NCBI RefSeq assembly: GCF_014396585.1
Contig: NZ_CP060717.1
Coordinates: 62,001-126,000 of the forward strand
From: Sphingomonas rhizophila
GTDB taxonomy: Bacteria > Pseudomonadota > Alphaproteobacteria > Sphingomonadales > Sphingomonadaceae
DNA: 64,000 bases
Reading direction: 5' to 3'
Part shown: in pieces, positions 45,865 to 56,416 of the stretch
How the letters are laid out: every line of letters starts with the position of its first letter
How positions within the stretch are numbered: position 1 is the stretch's first letter
Notes under the pieces: model-generated
Told to the model about the DNA's origin: nothing
The model's database searches: none
The model's input: only the letters and a program-made list of their open reading frames with translations
Program-made: the position numbers and the translations under genes

Positions 45865-47609
45865 CTAGCGGGTCCGGACGTAGCGCCCGGGCGCGTCCTC
45901 GATCGCCTTCAGCTTGCCTTCGCCCGGGATTCGAGCGCCCTTCGCCTCGACCATCTTCGGCGCCTGCTTGCGCAGCCACTCGATCCAGTCGGGCCACCAG
46001 CTGCCCTTATGCTCGGCCGCGCCGGCGATGAACTCGTCGAGGCTGGCGGGTTCCTCATCGCCGTCGTTGATCCAGTACTGATACTTGCCGGCGGCCGGCG
46101 GATTGACCACCCCGGCGATGTGCCCCGATCCCGCGAGGACGAAGCGCTTCGGCCCCGAAAGGACCTTCATCAGCTTCCACACGCTTCGAACCGGCGCGAT
46201 ATGATCTTCCTTGCCGGCCTGGATGTAGGCCGGGGTCTCGATCTTCGTCAGGTCGATGGGCACTCCGCCGAGCGTGATGGCGCCCGGCTTCATCAATAGG
46301 TTTTCGCGGTACAGCCGCATCAGATAATCGCGGTGCCATTCGCCGGGCAGGTTGGTCACGTCCCCGTTCCAGTGCAGCAGGTCGAACGGCGCTGGGTCGT
46401 TCCCCATCAGGTAATTGTTGACGACATAGTTCCAGATGAGGTCGCGGCCGCGCAGCAGGTTGAACGTCGCGGCCATCACCCGGCCGTCGAGGATTCCCGT
46501 GTCAGCGGTGAGTTGCTGGAGCGAAGCCATCGTCTCGTCGCCAAGGAACAGCTTCAGCTCGCCCGCGTCCTCGAAATCGACCTGGGCGGTGAAGAAGGTC
46601 ACCGACCTGGCCTTGGCTGCCTCGCCCTTGGCCGCCAGCATGGCGAGCGTCGCGGCCAGTGTCGTCCCCGCCACGCAATAGCCGATGGTGTGCACCGCCT
46701 CGACGTCCAGCAGGTCGCGGATGGTGTCGATCGCATCGACCTGCGCCGCGACATAATCCTCCATGCCGATGTCGCGGATGCTTTCGTCGGCCGATTTCCA
46801 GCTGACCATGAACAGCGAGACGCCCTGCTCGACGCACCAGCGGACGAAGCTCTTCTCCGGCGTCAGGTCGAGGATGTAAAAGCGGTTGATCCAAGGGGGA
46901 AGATGACCAGCGGTGTTTCCAACACCGTGTCGGTCGTCGGCGCGTAGTGGATCAGCTGGTAGAGCGGCGTTTCGTGGATGACCTTGCCCCGCGTCATGGC
47001 GAGGTTCCGGCCAAGCTCGAACGCGCCCTCTGGACTCTGCGTCACCTGCCCGCGCGAGATGTCGGTGAGCATGTTCTTGAGCCCGGCGAGCAAATTCTCG
47101 CCCTTGGTCTCCATCGTCCGCTTCAGCACGTCGGGGTTGGTCGCAGCGAAATTGGCGGGGCTCATCGCGTCGACCAGGCCCTGCGTGGCGAAGCGCAGGC
47201 GGCTGCGCGCGGCGTCGTCCAGGCCCTCGATCTCCTCGACCGTTCCGAGCAGCTTGTCGGCGACGGCGAGATAGCCCTGGCGGATAGTGTCGAACATCGG
47301 GTTGGACGACCATTCCGGGCTGGCGAAGCGGCGATCGCGCGCCTCGCCGGCCTTGGTCGCCTGGCCGATCATCTGGCTCCACGCCTCCAGTCCCTTCGAC
47401 CAGGCTTCCGCACCCGCGCTCATCCACTGCATCGGGTCGGCTGCGTTGGCCGGCGCACCCAGGCCGAACCCCGGCATGGTCGACGCCTTGCCGAGGTTGT
47501 CGGCCCACGCCTCCATGATCATCTGCTGGGCCCGCGCCATCAGCAGCGTCCAGTGCTGGACGTCCTCGACTCCGGGCATGGCGGTGGTGGTGGTCGTGTC
47601 CTCTTCCAT
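45865..47609 (-). CDS. phaC: Class I poly(3-hydroxyalkanoate) synthase (apparent frameshift)
   Basis: About 581 aa after repair. Polymerises hydroxyacyl-CoA into PHA granules. The N-terminal PhaC domain (FDTIRQGYLAVADKLL, RLRFATQGLVDAMSPANF, NPDVLKRTMETKGENLL) leads to the alpha/beta hydrolase core with the catalytic Cys in GYCVAGTT, then GNDPAPFDLLHWNGD and the His region VLAGSGHIAGVVNPP. The frame breaks at GGGGG 46895-46899; a sixth G gives LVIFPPWINRFYILDL. A phasin is encoded about 3.6 kb away. Confidence 0.92.
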
Positions 47610-47688
47610 GGCGCCGATATAGCTGCTCGCGATCGGGCTGTCGAAGCAGCGCTTTCATGACGCTTCGCGAACGACTAGGGCGACTGAC

Positions 47689-48309
47689 ATGGACCCGCCT
47701 GCCATCCCGCCCGACGCGCTCGTCCTGCTCGATTATGTCGGGATCGCCGTGTTCGCGGTGTCGGGAGCGCTGCTGGCCGCGGAAAAGCGACAGACGCTGG
47801 TCACCTTCATCTTCTTCGCGGTCGTGACCGGGGTCGGCGGCGGCACGTTGCGCGACCTGTTGATCGGCGCACCGGTGTTCTGGGTCGGCACCAATTCGAC
47901 CCTGCTGATCTGCATCGGTGCTGGAATCGCGGTCTGGATGTTCTCGCGAAAGATGTTCGCAGAGCGTGCGCTGCTTTGGTTCGACGCCGTCGGGCTTGCC
48001 GCCTATGCTACCTACGGCGCGGCCAAGGCGCTCAGCTATGCGGTTGCCCCGGTGCCGGCCTTCGCGATGGGCGTGATGACCGCCTGTGTCGGCGGAATCA
48101 TTCGCGACGTCCTGGCGGGGGAGCCTTCGATCCTGATGCGGCCCGAGCTTTACGTCACCGCGGCGGCGCTGGCGTCGGGCCTTTATGTCATCGCCAGCCT
48201 GGCCGGTGCGCCGCCCGCACTGGCGGCGTTGGTCGCCGGCCTCGCCGGCTTCGCCCTGCGCGGTGCCGCCATCGCCCGCGGCATCAGCCTCCCCGCTTAC
48301 GACCGCTAG
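47689..48309 (+). CDS. TRIC-type channel (UPF0126/YadS family)
   Basis: 206 aa, seven hydrophobic segments built as two repeats, each with the glycine-rich block GGGTLRDLLIG and GGIIRDVLAG. Members are trimeric cation channels of the bacterial TRIC group, and some are proposed amino-acid channels. Divergent from phaC. Confidence 0.88.
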   Translation: MDPPAIPPDALVLLDYVGIAVFAVSGALLAAEKRQTLVTFIFFAVVTGVGGGTLRDLLIGAPVFWVGTNSTLLICIGAGIAVWMFSRKMFAERALLWFDAVGLAAYATYGAAKALSYAVAPVPAFAMGVMTACVGGIIRDVLAGEPSILMRPELYVTAAALASGLYVIASLAGAPPALAALVAGLAGFALRGAAIARGISLPAYDR

Positions 48310-48348
48310 CCGGTTGCCGCACTGCACAATCGCCGCCATGATGGGCCG

Positions 48349-49527
48349 ATGACCGACGATTTCTACCGCATCCAGCGCCTGCCGCCGTACGTCTTCGCCG
48401 AGGTGAACGCGATGAAGGCAGCGGCGCGCGCACGCGGCGAGGACATCGTCGACCTTGGCATGGGCAATCCCGATGGCGCCCCGCCCAAGCATGTCATCGA
48501 CAAGCTGGCCGAGGTCGCCGCCAAGCCGACCGCCCACCGCTATTCCGCGTCGAAGGGCATCCCCGGCCTGCGCAAGGCCCAGGCGGCCTATTACAAGCGG
48601 CGTTTCAACGTCGACCTCGACCCCGACAGCGAAATCATCGTCACCCTAGGCAGCAAGGAAGGTCTCGCCAACCTGGCGCAGGCGATCACCGCGCCGGGCG
48701 ATGTCGTGCTGACCCCCAATCCCAGCTACCCGATCCACCACTTCGGCTTCATCATCGCCGGTGCCGCGATCCGCTCAATCCCCGCCGTTCCCGGTCCGGA
48801 TTTCTTCGACCGGCTGGAAAAGGCGATGCGCTACACCGTGCCGCGCCCAAAGGTGCTGGTGATCGGTTACCCCTCCAACCCGACGGCGCAGGTGGTCGGC
48901 CTCGACTTCTACGAAAAGCTTGTCGCCTTCGCGCGCGAGGCGGGACTGATCCTGATTTCCGACCTTGCCTATGCCGAGATCTACTTCGGCGACACGCCGA
49001 CCCCGTCGATCCTTCAGGTCGAGGGCGCCAAGGACGTCGCGGTCGAATTCACGTCGATGTCGAAGACCTATTCGATGGCCGGATGGCGGATGGGATTCGC
49101 GGTCGGCAACGCGCGGCTGATCGGGGCGCTGACCCGGGTGAAGAGCTACCTCGACTATGGCGCCTTCACGCCGATCCAGGCCGCGGCGACCGCGGCGCTC
49201 AACGGGCCGCAGGATATCATCGACTTCAACCGCGCCCTCTACAAGAAGCGCCGCGACGTGATGGTCGAATGTTTCGGCCGCGCCGGCTGGGACGTGCCGG
49301 TACCGGAAGCGAGCATGTTCGCCTGGTCGCCGATCCCCGAACCCTTCCGCCACCTCGGCAGCGTCGAATTCGCCAAGCGGCTGATGACCGAGGCGCACGT
49401 CGCGGTCGCCCCCGGTGTCGGCTTCGGCGAGGAAGGCGAAGGCTTCGTCCGCCTCGCGCTCGTCGAAAACGAACAACGCCTCCGCCAGGCAGCCCGCGGC
49501 ATCAAGCGCATGATGGCAGGCGCATGA
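48349..49527 (+). CDS. PLP-dependent aminotransferase, AlaC-like
   Basis: 392 aa, fold-type I class I/II aminotransferase. PLP Lys in SMSKTYSMAGWRMGFAVG, Asp in LILISDLAYAEIYF, and the N-terminal RIQRLPPYVFAEVNAMK typical of the AlaC group, which makes alanine from pyruvate and glutamate. A LL-diaminopimelate aminotransferase role is possible. Its TGA overlaps the next start (ATGA). Confidence 0.86.
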   Translation: MTDDFYRIQRLPPYVFAEVNAMKAAARARGEDIVDLGMGNPDGAPPKHVIDKLAEVAAKPTAHRYSASKGIPGLRKAQAAYYKRRFNVDLDPDSEIIVTLGSKEGLANLAQAITAPGDVVLTPNPSYPIHHFGFIIAGAAIRSIPAVPGPDFFDRLEKAMRYTVPRPKVLVIGYPSNPTAQVVGLDFYEKLVAFAREAGLILISDLAYAEIYFGDTPTPSILQVEGAKDVAVEFTSMSKTYSMAGWRMGFAVGNARLIGALTRVKSYLDYGAFTPIQAAATAALNGPQDIIDFNRALYKKRRDVMVECFGRAGWDVPVPEASMFAWSPIPEPFRHLGSVEFAKRLMTEAHVAVAPGVGFGEEGEGFVRLALVENEQRLRQAARGIKRMMAGA

Positions 49528-49757
49528 ACGCGCCTCGATCGACCGACGAGGAATTGTGGCGGAAGCGGTTTTGGCTGTTTGCGCTGATCCGCGTCGGCGG
49601 GATCGCCGTCATCCTGCTGGGCGTCGCTATCGCATTCACCGACATCGTCCGCGACGGCGGGCATCGCTATCTCGGAGCGATCCTGATTGTCCTCGGCTCG
49701 ATCGACCTGTCGTTCGGGCCCGTCCTGCTCAAGCATCTGTGGAACCGCCAGCCGTGA
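49524..49757 (+). CDS. Small two-helix membrane protein
   Basis: 77 aa from the ATG at 49524. Two membrane segments (RVGGIAVILLGVAIAFTDIV and YLGAILIVLGSIDLSFGPVL). It sits between the aminotransferase and ATP12 genes with 4-nt overlaps on both sides, so it is in the same operon. Unknown function. Confidence 0.74.
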   Translation: MNAPRSTDEELWRKRFWLFALIRVGGIAVILLGVAIAFTDIVRDGGHRYLGAILIVLGSIDLSFGPVLLKHLWNRQP

Positions 49758-50446
49758 AGCGGTTCTGGACGTCGGTCGACCTGACCGAGGCGGACAGCGG
49801 TTTCGGCATTTCCCTCGACGGCCGTCCCGTGCGCACGCCGGCCCGCGCCTTGCTGGCATTGCCGACGCGCCCGCTCGCCGAGGCGGTGGCGGAGGAATGG
49901 CGGACGCAGGGGGAGGCGATCGACCCGCGTTCGATGCCGCTCACCGGGCTTGCCAACGCGGCGATTGATCGCGTCGCGGCGGACCCGACCGGTTTTGCCG
50001 GAACGCTGGCGGGCTACGGCGAAAGCGATCTCCTCTATTACCGCGCCGACCATCCCCGGCGGTTGGTCGAGCGGCAACGCGCGGCGTGGGACCCGTTGCT
50101 CGCCTGGGCGCGGAGGCGGTTCGACGTCGACTTCAGCACCGGCAGCGGAATCATCCACCTGCCGCAGGACGAGGCGACGCTGGCGCATCTTCGCCATGCG
50201 GTCGCGGCGCTCGACCCGTTTCGCCTCGCGGCCCTGTCGCCGTTGGTGACGATCAGCGGATCACTGATCGCCGCGCTGGCGGTGATCGAAGGGGCATTCC
50301 CAGTCGACGAGGTGTGGCAGGCGGTGACCGTCGACGACCGATTCCAGATGGACGAGTGGGGCACCGATGCGGAGGCCGAAGCCGCGCTGGAAAACCGCCG
50401 CCGCGATGTCGAAAGCGCCGCGCGCTTCGTGTCGCTACTCGCCTAG
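49754..50446 (+). CDS. ATP12-family F1-ATPase assembly chaperone
   Basis: 230 aa from a GTG overlapping the previous stop. The N-terminal LDGRPVRTPARALLALPTRPLAEAVAEEW and the AIDPRSMPLTGLANAAID block are characteristic of ATP12, which helps assemble the F1 alpha subunit. Alphaproteobacteria commonly carry it. The stop is interlocked with the convergent gmk stop (CTAG). Confidence 0.9.
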   Translation: MKRFWTSVDLTEADSGFGISLDGRPVRTPARALLALPTRPLAEAVAEEWRTQGEAIDPRSMPLTGLANAAIDRVAADPTGFAGTLAGYGESDLLYYRADHPRRLVERQRAAWDPLLAWARRRFDVDFSTGSGIIHLPQDEATLAHLRHAVAALDPFRLAALSPLVTISGSLIAALAVIEGAFPVDEVWQAVTVDDRFQMDEWGTDAEAEAALENRRRDVESAARFVSLLA

Positions 50447-51096
50447 TTGGGGCGCTCGACCAGCTCGCGGACGAAGCCGAGCAGATAGGGCTGGCGTTCG
50501 CGCCGAAGCCGCTCCGCCGCGACGATCGCCTGCACCGCCCGCGTGCATTTCTCGACGTCGTCGTTGATCAGCACATAATCATATTCCGCCCAGTGCCCGA
50601 TCTCGGCGGCGGCGCGGTCCATCCGGAATCGGATGACTTCCGCATCGTCGGTGCCACGATCCGCCAGGCGGCGTTCAAGCTCGGCCATCGACGGCGGTAG
50701 GATGAAGATCCGTACCAGGTCGGTGCGGAAGGCATATTCCAGTTGCTGCGTGCCCTGCCAGTCGATGTCGAACAGCGTGTCGCGGCCGTCCTTCAGCGCT
50801 TCCTTGATCGGCTCCTTCGGGCTGCCGTAGCGGTGTTCGAAGACGTACGCCCATTCGGCGAACTCGTCGTCGTCGACCATTTGCTGGAACCGGGCATCGT
50901 CGACGAAGTGATAGTCGACGTCGGCCACTTCCCCTTCGCGCATGCCACGAGTGGTCGCGCTGATCGACATGGTGATGGTCGGATCGCTCTCCATTAGCTT
51001 GCGGCTGATCGTCGACTTGCCCGCACCGGATGGCGAGGAAAGGACGATGAGGAGGCCGCGGCGGCGGTTGAGGGCGGTCGGGGAATGGTCGGCCAT
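50443..51096 (-). CDS. gmk: Guanylate kinase
   Basis: 217 aa from the ATG at 51096; an upstream in-frame start at 51204 adds an unlikely Cys-rich leader. Phosphorylates GMP to GDP. P-loop SSPSGAGKST, GMP-binding TTRGMREGEVADVDYHFV and LFDIDWQGTQQL. Divergent from the phasin gene. Confidence 0.95.
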   Translation of the reverse strand: MADHSPTALNRRRGLLIVLSSPSGAGKSTISRKLMESDPTITMSISATTRGMREGEVADVDYHFVDDARFQQMVDDDEFAEWAYVFEHRYGSPKEPIKEALKDGRDTLFDIDWQGTQQLEYAFRTDLVRIFILPPSMAELERRLADRGTDDAEVIRFRMDRAAAEIGHWAEYDYVLINDDVEKCTRAVQAIVAAERLRRERQPYLLGFVRELVERPN

Positions 51097-51223
51097 GGGC
51101 GCTCTTGCCGTGCCGCACCGCTTGCCGTCAACCCGCGCCCGAAACGAAAATGGTGCACCGCACAAAAAAGCTTGCAACTGTCCGCCGCAATGACTATTGT
51201 GCACTGCAGCAAAGGAGTTTTAC

Positions 51224-51994
51224 GTGGCTGACGAAACGAACATCGAGACCAAGGCCGAGACCGTCGTCGACGCCATTGCCGCACCGGTCGAGGCGGTTGC
51301 CGCCAAGGTCGAAAAGGCCGTGGCCAAGCCGGCCGCCGCCGTGAAGGCCGTGGTTGCCAAGCCGGTCGCCAAGGCGAAGCGCGCTGTCGCCAAGCGCAGC
51401 GCCCGCAAGGCACCGGTTCGTGTCGCCGCCGCCGTGACCAAGACCAACCAGCGCGTCGCCAAGTCGGCGCGCAAGGCGACCAAGGCCACTGCGGCCGTCG
51501 CCGCGACCCAGATCGAAAGGACCACCGAAATGACCTACGACTTCAACAAGCTGTTCGCCGGCTTCCAGTTCCCGACCGCCGACAAGTTCCAGACCCTGTT
51601 CGCCGATGCCGGCGCCAAGGGCCAGGAATATGCCGCCAAGGGCCAGAAGGCCGCTGAAGAAGTGACGGAACTGGCCAAGGCCAATTTCGAAGCCATCGCC
51701 GAGGCCGGCCGTATCGCCGCTTCGGGTGCCAAGTCGATCGGCCAGGACGCGATCGCGTCGAGCAAGGAAGGTCTCGAGCTGGCGTCGCAGAACGTCAAGA
51801 CGCTCGCCGGCGCGACCTCGCCGACCGAGTTCGTCCAGCTCCAGTCGGAACTGGCCCGCGCGTCGTTCGACCGCTTCGTGACCGAGACCTCGAAGTGGAC
51901 CGAGCAGGTCGTCAAGCTCGCCGGTGAAGCGATCCAGCCCATCTCGAACCGCGCCAGCCGCAACGCCGAGCGCATCAACGAGCTTCTGGCCTAA
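51224..51994 (+). CDS. Phasin with a histone-like N-terminal half
   Basis: 256 aa from the GTG at 51224 with AAAGGAG upstream. Residues about 20-100 are an Ala/Lys/Pro/Val-rich histone H1-like stretch ([40 protein letters not shown]). Then the phasin domain begins at [20 protein letters not shown], with [20 protein letters not shown] and the helical end [16 protein letters not shown]. It should coat PHA granules. An internal ATG at 51530 opens exactly at the phasin domain and might give a short form. A strong terminator follows. Confidence 0.86.
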   Translation: MADETNIETKAETVVDAIAAPVEAVAAKVEKAVAKPAAAVKAVVAKPVAKAKRAVAKRSARKAPVRVAAAVTKTNQRVAKSARKATKATAAVAATQIERTTEMTYDFNKLFAGFQFPTADKFQTLFADAGAKGQEYAAKGQKAAEEVTELAKANFEAIAEAGRIAASGAKSIGQDAIASSKEGLELASQNVKTLAGATSPTEFVQLQSELARASFDRFVTETSKWTEQVVKLAGEAIQPISNRASRNAERINELLA

Positions 51995-52028
51995 CCCCTC
52001 CCTCTCCATAGGGTTGGACCAGACCGAG

Positions 52029-52065
52029 CGGCCGCTCCCCAATGTGGGGGCGGCCGTTTTCGTTT
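52029..52065 (+). terminator. Rho-independent terminator after the phasin gene
   Basis: Stem CGGCCGCTCCCC with GGGGGCGGCCG (one imperfect position) around the loop AATGT, followed by TTTTCGTTT. It is 35 nt past the phasin stop. Confidence 0.82.
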
Positions 52066-52139
52066 CTCGCCATTTTGGGACGCCATGTCGCAACCTCCCT
52101 TGCGGGCGCTCGCGGCGATGCCATATTCGCAGGCACAGC

Positions 52140-52496
52140 ATGACTGACTTGACGATTCTGATGGCCGGCGATGAGCCGGGCCGCGGCGACGGGCTCGACG
52201 AGATCGAGACCGGCGTCGTCACTCGCACGCGGCCCAAGACGAAGAAGCCGTCGAATTACAAGGTGCTGATGCTCAACGACGATTACACGCCGATGGAATT
52301 CGTTGTGCTCGTCCTCCAGAAATTCTTCACCATGGACATCGAGGACGCGACCCGCGTCATGTTGCAGGTCCACCAGCAGGGCATCGCCGTATGCGGGGTG
52401 TTTACCTACGAAGTCGCCGAAACCAAGGTCAGCCAGGTGATCGACTTCGCGCGCGAGAACCAGCACCCGCTGCAGTGTACGCTGGAAAAGGCCTGA
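52140..52496 (+). CDS. clpS: ATP-dependent Clp protease adaptor ClpS
   Basis: 118 aa. Delivers N-end-rule substrates to ClpAP. The core [20 protein letters not shown] has the Asn-Asp pair that binds the substrate's N-terminus, followed by [23 protein letters not shown]. The N-terminal 40 residues are charged and variable, as usual. clpA is not adjacent. Confidence 0.95.
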   Translation: MTDLTILMAGDEPGRGDGLDEIETGVVTRTRPKTKKPSNYKVLMLNDDYTPMEFVVLVLQKFFTMDIEDATRVMLQVHQQGIAVCGVFTYEVAETKVSQVIDFARENQHPLQCTLEKA

Positions 52497-52534
52497 CGGC
52501 TTGCGCGCCGCGCCGTGACGCGTAAAGCGCGGCG

Positions 52535-53817
52535 ATGGATTCCATTCGCATCACCGGCGGCAAGCGCCTGGAAGGTCAGATCCCGATTTCGGGGCGAAGA
52601 ACAGCGCGCTGACGCTGCTGCCCTGCGCGCTGCTGACCGACGAGAAGCTGACGCTTAGCAACCTGCCGCGTCTCGCCGACGTCGACAACTTCTCCCACCT
52701 TTTGAATGGCCTCGGTGCGTCGACCTCGGTCGCGGGCGTCAAAAAGGGCGAGATCGGGCGGCGCATGACGCTTCATGCCGCGGAGATCGCCTCCACCGTC
52801 GCGCCCTATGACATGGTGCGCAAGATGCGGGCGTCGATCCTGGTGCTCGGCCCGATGCTGGCCCGCGCCGGCGAATCGACCGTGTCGCTGCCCGGCGGTT
52901 GCGCCATCGGCGACCGTCCGATCGACCTGCACCTTCGCGCGCTGGAAGCGATGGGTGCGGAGATCGAGCTCGCCGCCGGTTACGTGAAGGCCAGCGCGCC
53001 CAAGGGCCGCCTTCCGGGCGGTGAGTATAGCTTCCCGGTGGTGTCGGTCGGCGCGACCGAAAACGCGCTAATGGCGGCGGTGCTCGCCAGCGGCCAGACC
53101 CAGTTGTTCAACGCCGCGCGAGAACCGGAAATCGTCGACCTGTGCAACCTGCTGGTGGCGATGGGCGCGAAGATCCAGGGCATCGGTTCGTCGCACCTGA
53201 TCATCGACGGGGTCGAGGGACTTCATGGCTGCACCTATGCGGTCATGCCCGACCGTATCGAGGCGGGAAGCTACGCCTGCGCCGCGGGGATTACCGGCGG
53301 GTCGATCGAACTGGTCGGCGCCCGTCCGGCCGACATGCTGGCGATCACCAACGGACTGGCGGCGGCCGGGCTGGTGGTGGAATTCACCGACCGGGGCATG
53401 CGCGTCACTGCCGACAAGCCGCTCAAGCCGCTCGCCGTCTCGACCGCGCCCTTCCCGGGATTCCCGACCGACATGCAGGCACAGTTCATGGCGATGCTGT
53501 GCGTCGCCGACGGCCAGTCGTTCCTTGAGGAAACGATTTTCGAGAACCGCTACATGCACGTCCCCGAACTGCGCCGCATGGGCGCGGACATCGAAGTCCA
53601 CGGGCGTTCGGCGATCGTCCATGGCGGCAAGCCGCTGACCGGCGCTCAGGTCATGGCGACCGACCTTCGCGCCTCAATGAGCCTGGTGCTTGCCGGCCTC
53701 GCCGCCGAAGGCGAGACCGAAGTGCTTCGCGTCTACCACCTCGACCGTGGCTACGAACGGCTCGAGGAAAAGCTGAGCGCCGTCGGCGCGACCATCGAGC
53801 GAGTGTCGGCAGGCTAA
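52535..53817 (+). CDS. murA: UDP-N-acetylglucosamine 1-carboxyvinyltransferase (apparent frameshift)
   Basis: 427 aa after repair, the normal length. First committed step of peptidoglycan synthesis, transferring enolpyruvate to UDP-GlcNAc. The frame breaks after 20 codons at GGGG 52591-52594; a fifth G restores [18 protein letters not shown] with the catalytic Lys. Later parts are intact: [47 protein letters not shown] and [13 protein letters not shown]. At the position of the usual active-site Cys the loop reads SLPGGCAIG, the expected Cys form. As murA is essential, the break is almost surely a sequencing artefact. Confidence 0.94.
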
Positions 53818-54245
53818 GTCCGCACCGGCTGCTCCACGGCTAAAATCCGGATCCGCCGTTGCTCGCCCGTCCGGTCGGGCCAATCGATCGTCTGGCCTGC
53901 GCTCAGCCCGTACAAGGCTGCGCCGATTGGGGTGAGGATCGAAATGCGACCGAGGGAGATGTTGGCGTCGCCCGGTAGCACCAGCGTGACCGTCCGAAGG
54001 CGGGCGGTTCGTTCGTCGACGAATTTCACCGTTGCGCCAAGCGTGACTACATCGCCAGGCAGATTGGCGTCGTCATGGATTTCGGCACGGTCGATTTCGG
54101 CCAGCAGCATCGCCGCGACCAACGGCTGCCGATGCTCGGCGCGGACGGCGAGGTTGCTGACCAGGTCGGACTCGCGCTCGCCGAGATGAAGCGGCGGCCG
54201 CTCGCCGCCGCCGGTGAGGACTTCGTACATTGGATACACTTCCAT
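53814..54245 (-). CDS. rnk: Rnk/GreA C-terminal-domain protein
   Basis: 143 aa. The C-terminal GreA/GreB-like domain shows [20 protein letters not shown] and [20 protein letters not shown], without the long coiled coil of GreA, as in the nucleoside diphosphate kinase regulator Rnk. Likely binds RNA polymerase. The ATG at 54230 is an alternative start. The stop overlaps the convergent murA stop. The 181 bases upstream contain no gene that I can support. Confidence 0.82.
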   Translation of the reverse strand: MEVYPMYEVLTGGGERPPLHLGERESDLVSNLAVRAEHRQPLVAAMLLAEIDRAEIHDDANLPGDVVTLGATVKFVDERTARLRTVTLVLPGDANISLGRISILTPIGAALYGLSAGQTIDWPDRTGEQRRIRILAVEQPVRT

Positions 54246-54426
54246 TCCCGATAATGATGATCGTCGGTCCCCGGCGCAGTCGAAGCACGCGCGCCGGGGT
54301 CAGGGTCGCGCGGGAAGCTGGCCCGAATGGAGGACGAAACGCCGGAAGAAGTTCATCACGAGCGGCATGATCGGATGATGGGGATTCAAACGGTCGAAGT
54401 CAAAGGACCGCGCGGATGGGCAAGAG

Positions 54427-55128
54427 TCAGAAATGCTTGGCGAAGCGCAGGCTGGGCTGGTCGTAGCCTAGCGCGGTGTAGAATTTATGGGCGTCGAGGT
54501 GGCGCTTGTTGCTGGTGATCTCGATCAGCTTGCAGCCCGCGCGGCGCAATCGTTTCTCCGCTTCCTCGACCAGCATTCGCCCAAGGCCGCTGCCGCGCTG
54601 ATCCTCGGTGACCACCAGGATTGCAATCCGCCCCACGGGATAGTCGCGATGGATGTGCGTCGTCATGTCGAGGCCGCACAATCCGACGATGTCCTTGCCG
54701 AGCGTGGCGACCAGCGTCGGCGCGGCGACCGACTTCAGCCGCTTGCGGACGCCGGCCGCGCTGACGTTATGGTCCAGCAACTTCATCAGCGCGACCATCG
54801 CGTCGGCATCGGCCGCCTTCGCGTCACGAACTTCAGGCCTAAGCGGGTCGGGCGGGGGCTTGGGCGCGGCCTTGCGTTTCGCCTTGGGCACCGACGCCAG
54901 GCCGAGCGATTCGCTCCAGTCGCTGCTTTCCTGCTGTCGAAGGTATTCGCGGACCTCGTCGGCGGACGCGCTCGGGTGCTTGCCATTGCCGAGGACGGTC
55001 GTGCCCTTCGAATCCTGCAACGCGAACTTGCCGAAAGCGCGCTTGCCCGGCGTCCGCACGCGGGAGCGGACGAGCTTCAGGCCGCGATTGCGCGCGGCCT
55101 CGGCAAGGGCATCCGCTTCCTCGGTCAC
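54427..55128 (-). CDS. GNAT-family N-acetyltransferase with N-terminal extension
   Basis: 233 aa, GTG start overlapping the DUF445 stop (GTGA). The first about 90 residues are a charged region ([20 protein letters not shown], then a Lys/Pro linker). The rest is a GNAT domain with the acetyl-CoA loop [20 protein letters not shown] and [17 protein letters not shown]. Substrate unknown. Confidence 0.83.
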   Translation of the reverse strand: MTEEADALAEAARNRGLKLVRSRVRTPGKRAFGKFALQDSKGTTVLGNGKHPSASADEVREYLRQQESSDWSESLGLASVPKAKRKAAPKPPPDPLRPEVRDAKAADADAMVALMKLLDHNVSAAGVRKRLKSVAAPTLVATLGKDIVGLCGLDMTTHIHRDYPVGRIAILVVTEDQRGSGLGRMLVEEAEKRLRRAGCKLIEITSNKRHLDAHKFYTALGYDQPSLRFAKHF

Positions 55129-56384
55129 AGCGTGTCGGCAGCGTGGAGCAGCAGGCCGACCGTGCCGCCGACCAGCGTGCCGTTGATCCGGATATACTGG
55201 AGGTCGCGGCCGACGGCGTTTTCCAGCCGGTCGGTGATCGTCCGCGCGTCCCAGCGGCGAACGGTCTCGCTGACCAGCTTGACGATCGACCCGCCGTAGC
55301 TGGCCGCCATGCCGGCGACGGCGCGGCGCGCGAACTGGTTAATGGCGCGGCGCATGCGCGGGTCGTTCTCCAGGCTCTGGCCCATCGATTTCAGGACGTC
55401 GCCCAGCTTGCCCGCCATCGCCGCGTCGGGATTTCGCGCGGCGCGGATGATCGCCTCACGGCCCTTCTGCCACAGCGTGTCGATCCATAGGCCCACCGAC
55501 CTGTTCTCGAGCAGGTCGAGCTTCAACTGCTCGACTTTTTCGCGCGTCTCCGGCTTGGTCTGGAGGTCATTGGCAAGGTCGGCCAGTGCCTGCTCGATCC
55601 GCACCCGTACCGGGTGGGCCGGATCGGTGTGCATGTCGGCCGAAAGCTTGCGCAGGCCATCCAGGATCGAGTCGGACAGGCGGGTATCGACCCCGGCCAG
55701 CTTCAAAATCCAGTTGGTCCGCTTCTTGACCATGTCGCGGATCAGTTCCTCGTTGGCGTCGAGGGCGCGGGCGATCCAGCGGATCGCGGCCTCCAGCATC
55801 GGCACGTGGCGATCTTCGTTGATCGCGGAGGCGAGGGCATGGCCGAGTAGCGGCGACACTTCGGCATTGCGCAGGCGGGTCGAGATGGCGCCCTTGACCA
55901 GACCGCCCAATCGCTCGTCGTCGAGGCTTTCGAACAGGTCCGCAATCAGGCGGCTGGCACCTTGGCGAATGCGGGTTTCCTGCCCCTGCGGCGCCTGCAG
56001 GAACTTGCCCGCCGCCCCGGCCAGGTCGATGTTGCGCATGCGCCGCGCCACGACCGGCGCAACCAGGAAGTTGTCCTTGAGGAAATTGGCGAGTGAATCG
56101 CCGATCCGGTCCTTATTGCGCGGGATGATCGCGGTGTGCGGGATCGGCAGGCCCAGCGGATGGCGGAACAGGGCGGTGACCGCGAACCAGTCGGCCAGGC
56201 CGCCGACCATTCCGGCCTCCGCGAATGCCTTGACCCAGGCCAGCCACGGGTAGCTCGCCTCGAACGCCCGCGCCCCGAAGAAGACCACCGCCATGACCAC
56301 CAGCAGGCCGGTCGCCGCGGCTTTCATGCCGGCGGCGCCGGGCTGGGCCGCGCTGAAGCGGCTGGCGGGCAGGGGGGCGGTCAT
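55125..56384 (-). CDS. DUF445-family membrane-anchored protein
   Basis: 419 aa from the ATG at 56384. One N-terminal membrane segment ([18 protein letters not shown]), then the DUF445 hallmark [20 protein letters not shown] and [19 protein letters not shown], a long helical body, and a C-terminal hydrophobic end ([20 protein letters not shown]). Function unknown. Coupled to the GNAT gene. Confidence 0.88.
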   Translation of the reverse strand: MTAPLPASRFSAAQPGAAGMKAAATGLLVVMAVVFFGARAFEASYPWLAWVKAFAEAGMVGGLADWFAVTALFRHPLGLPIPHTAIIPRNKDRIGDSLANFLKDNFLVAPVVARRMRNIDLAGAAGKFLQAPQGQETRIRQGASRLIADLFESLDDERLGGLVKGAISTRLRNAEVSPLLGHALASAINEDRHVPMLEAAIRWIARALDANEELIRDMVKKRTNWILKLAGVDTRLSDSILDGLRKLSADMHTDPAHPVRVRIEQALADLANDLQTKPETREKVEQLKLDLLENRSVGLWIDTLWQKGREAIIRAARNPDAAMAGKLGDVLKSMGQSLENDPRMRRAINQFARRAVAGMAASYGGSIVKLVSETVRRWDARTITDRLENAVGRDLQYIRINGTLVGGTVGLLLHAADTL

Positions 56385-56416
56385 CTTCCGCCCGTCTAAC
56401 GCGCGAGCGGTCAAAG

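Noticed and set aside
45865-48537. 890-aa reading of the PHA synthase frame through to 48537
   Set aside because: Upstream of 46895 the PhaC protein continues in another frame; the long reading is an artefact of the frameshift and of shadow sequence.
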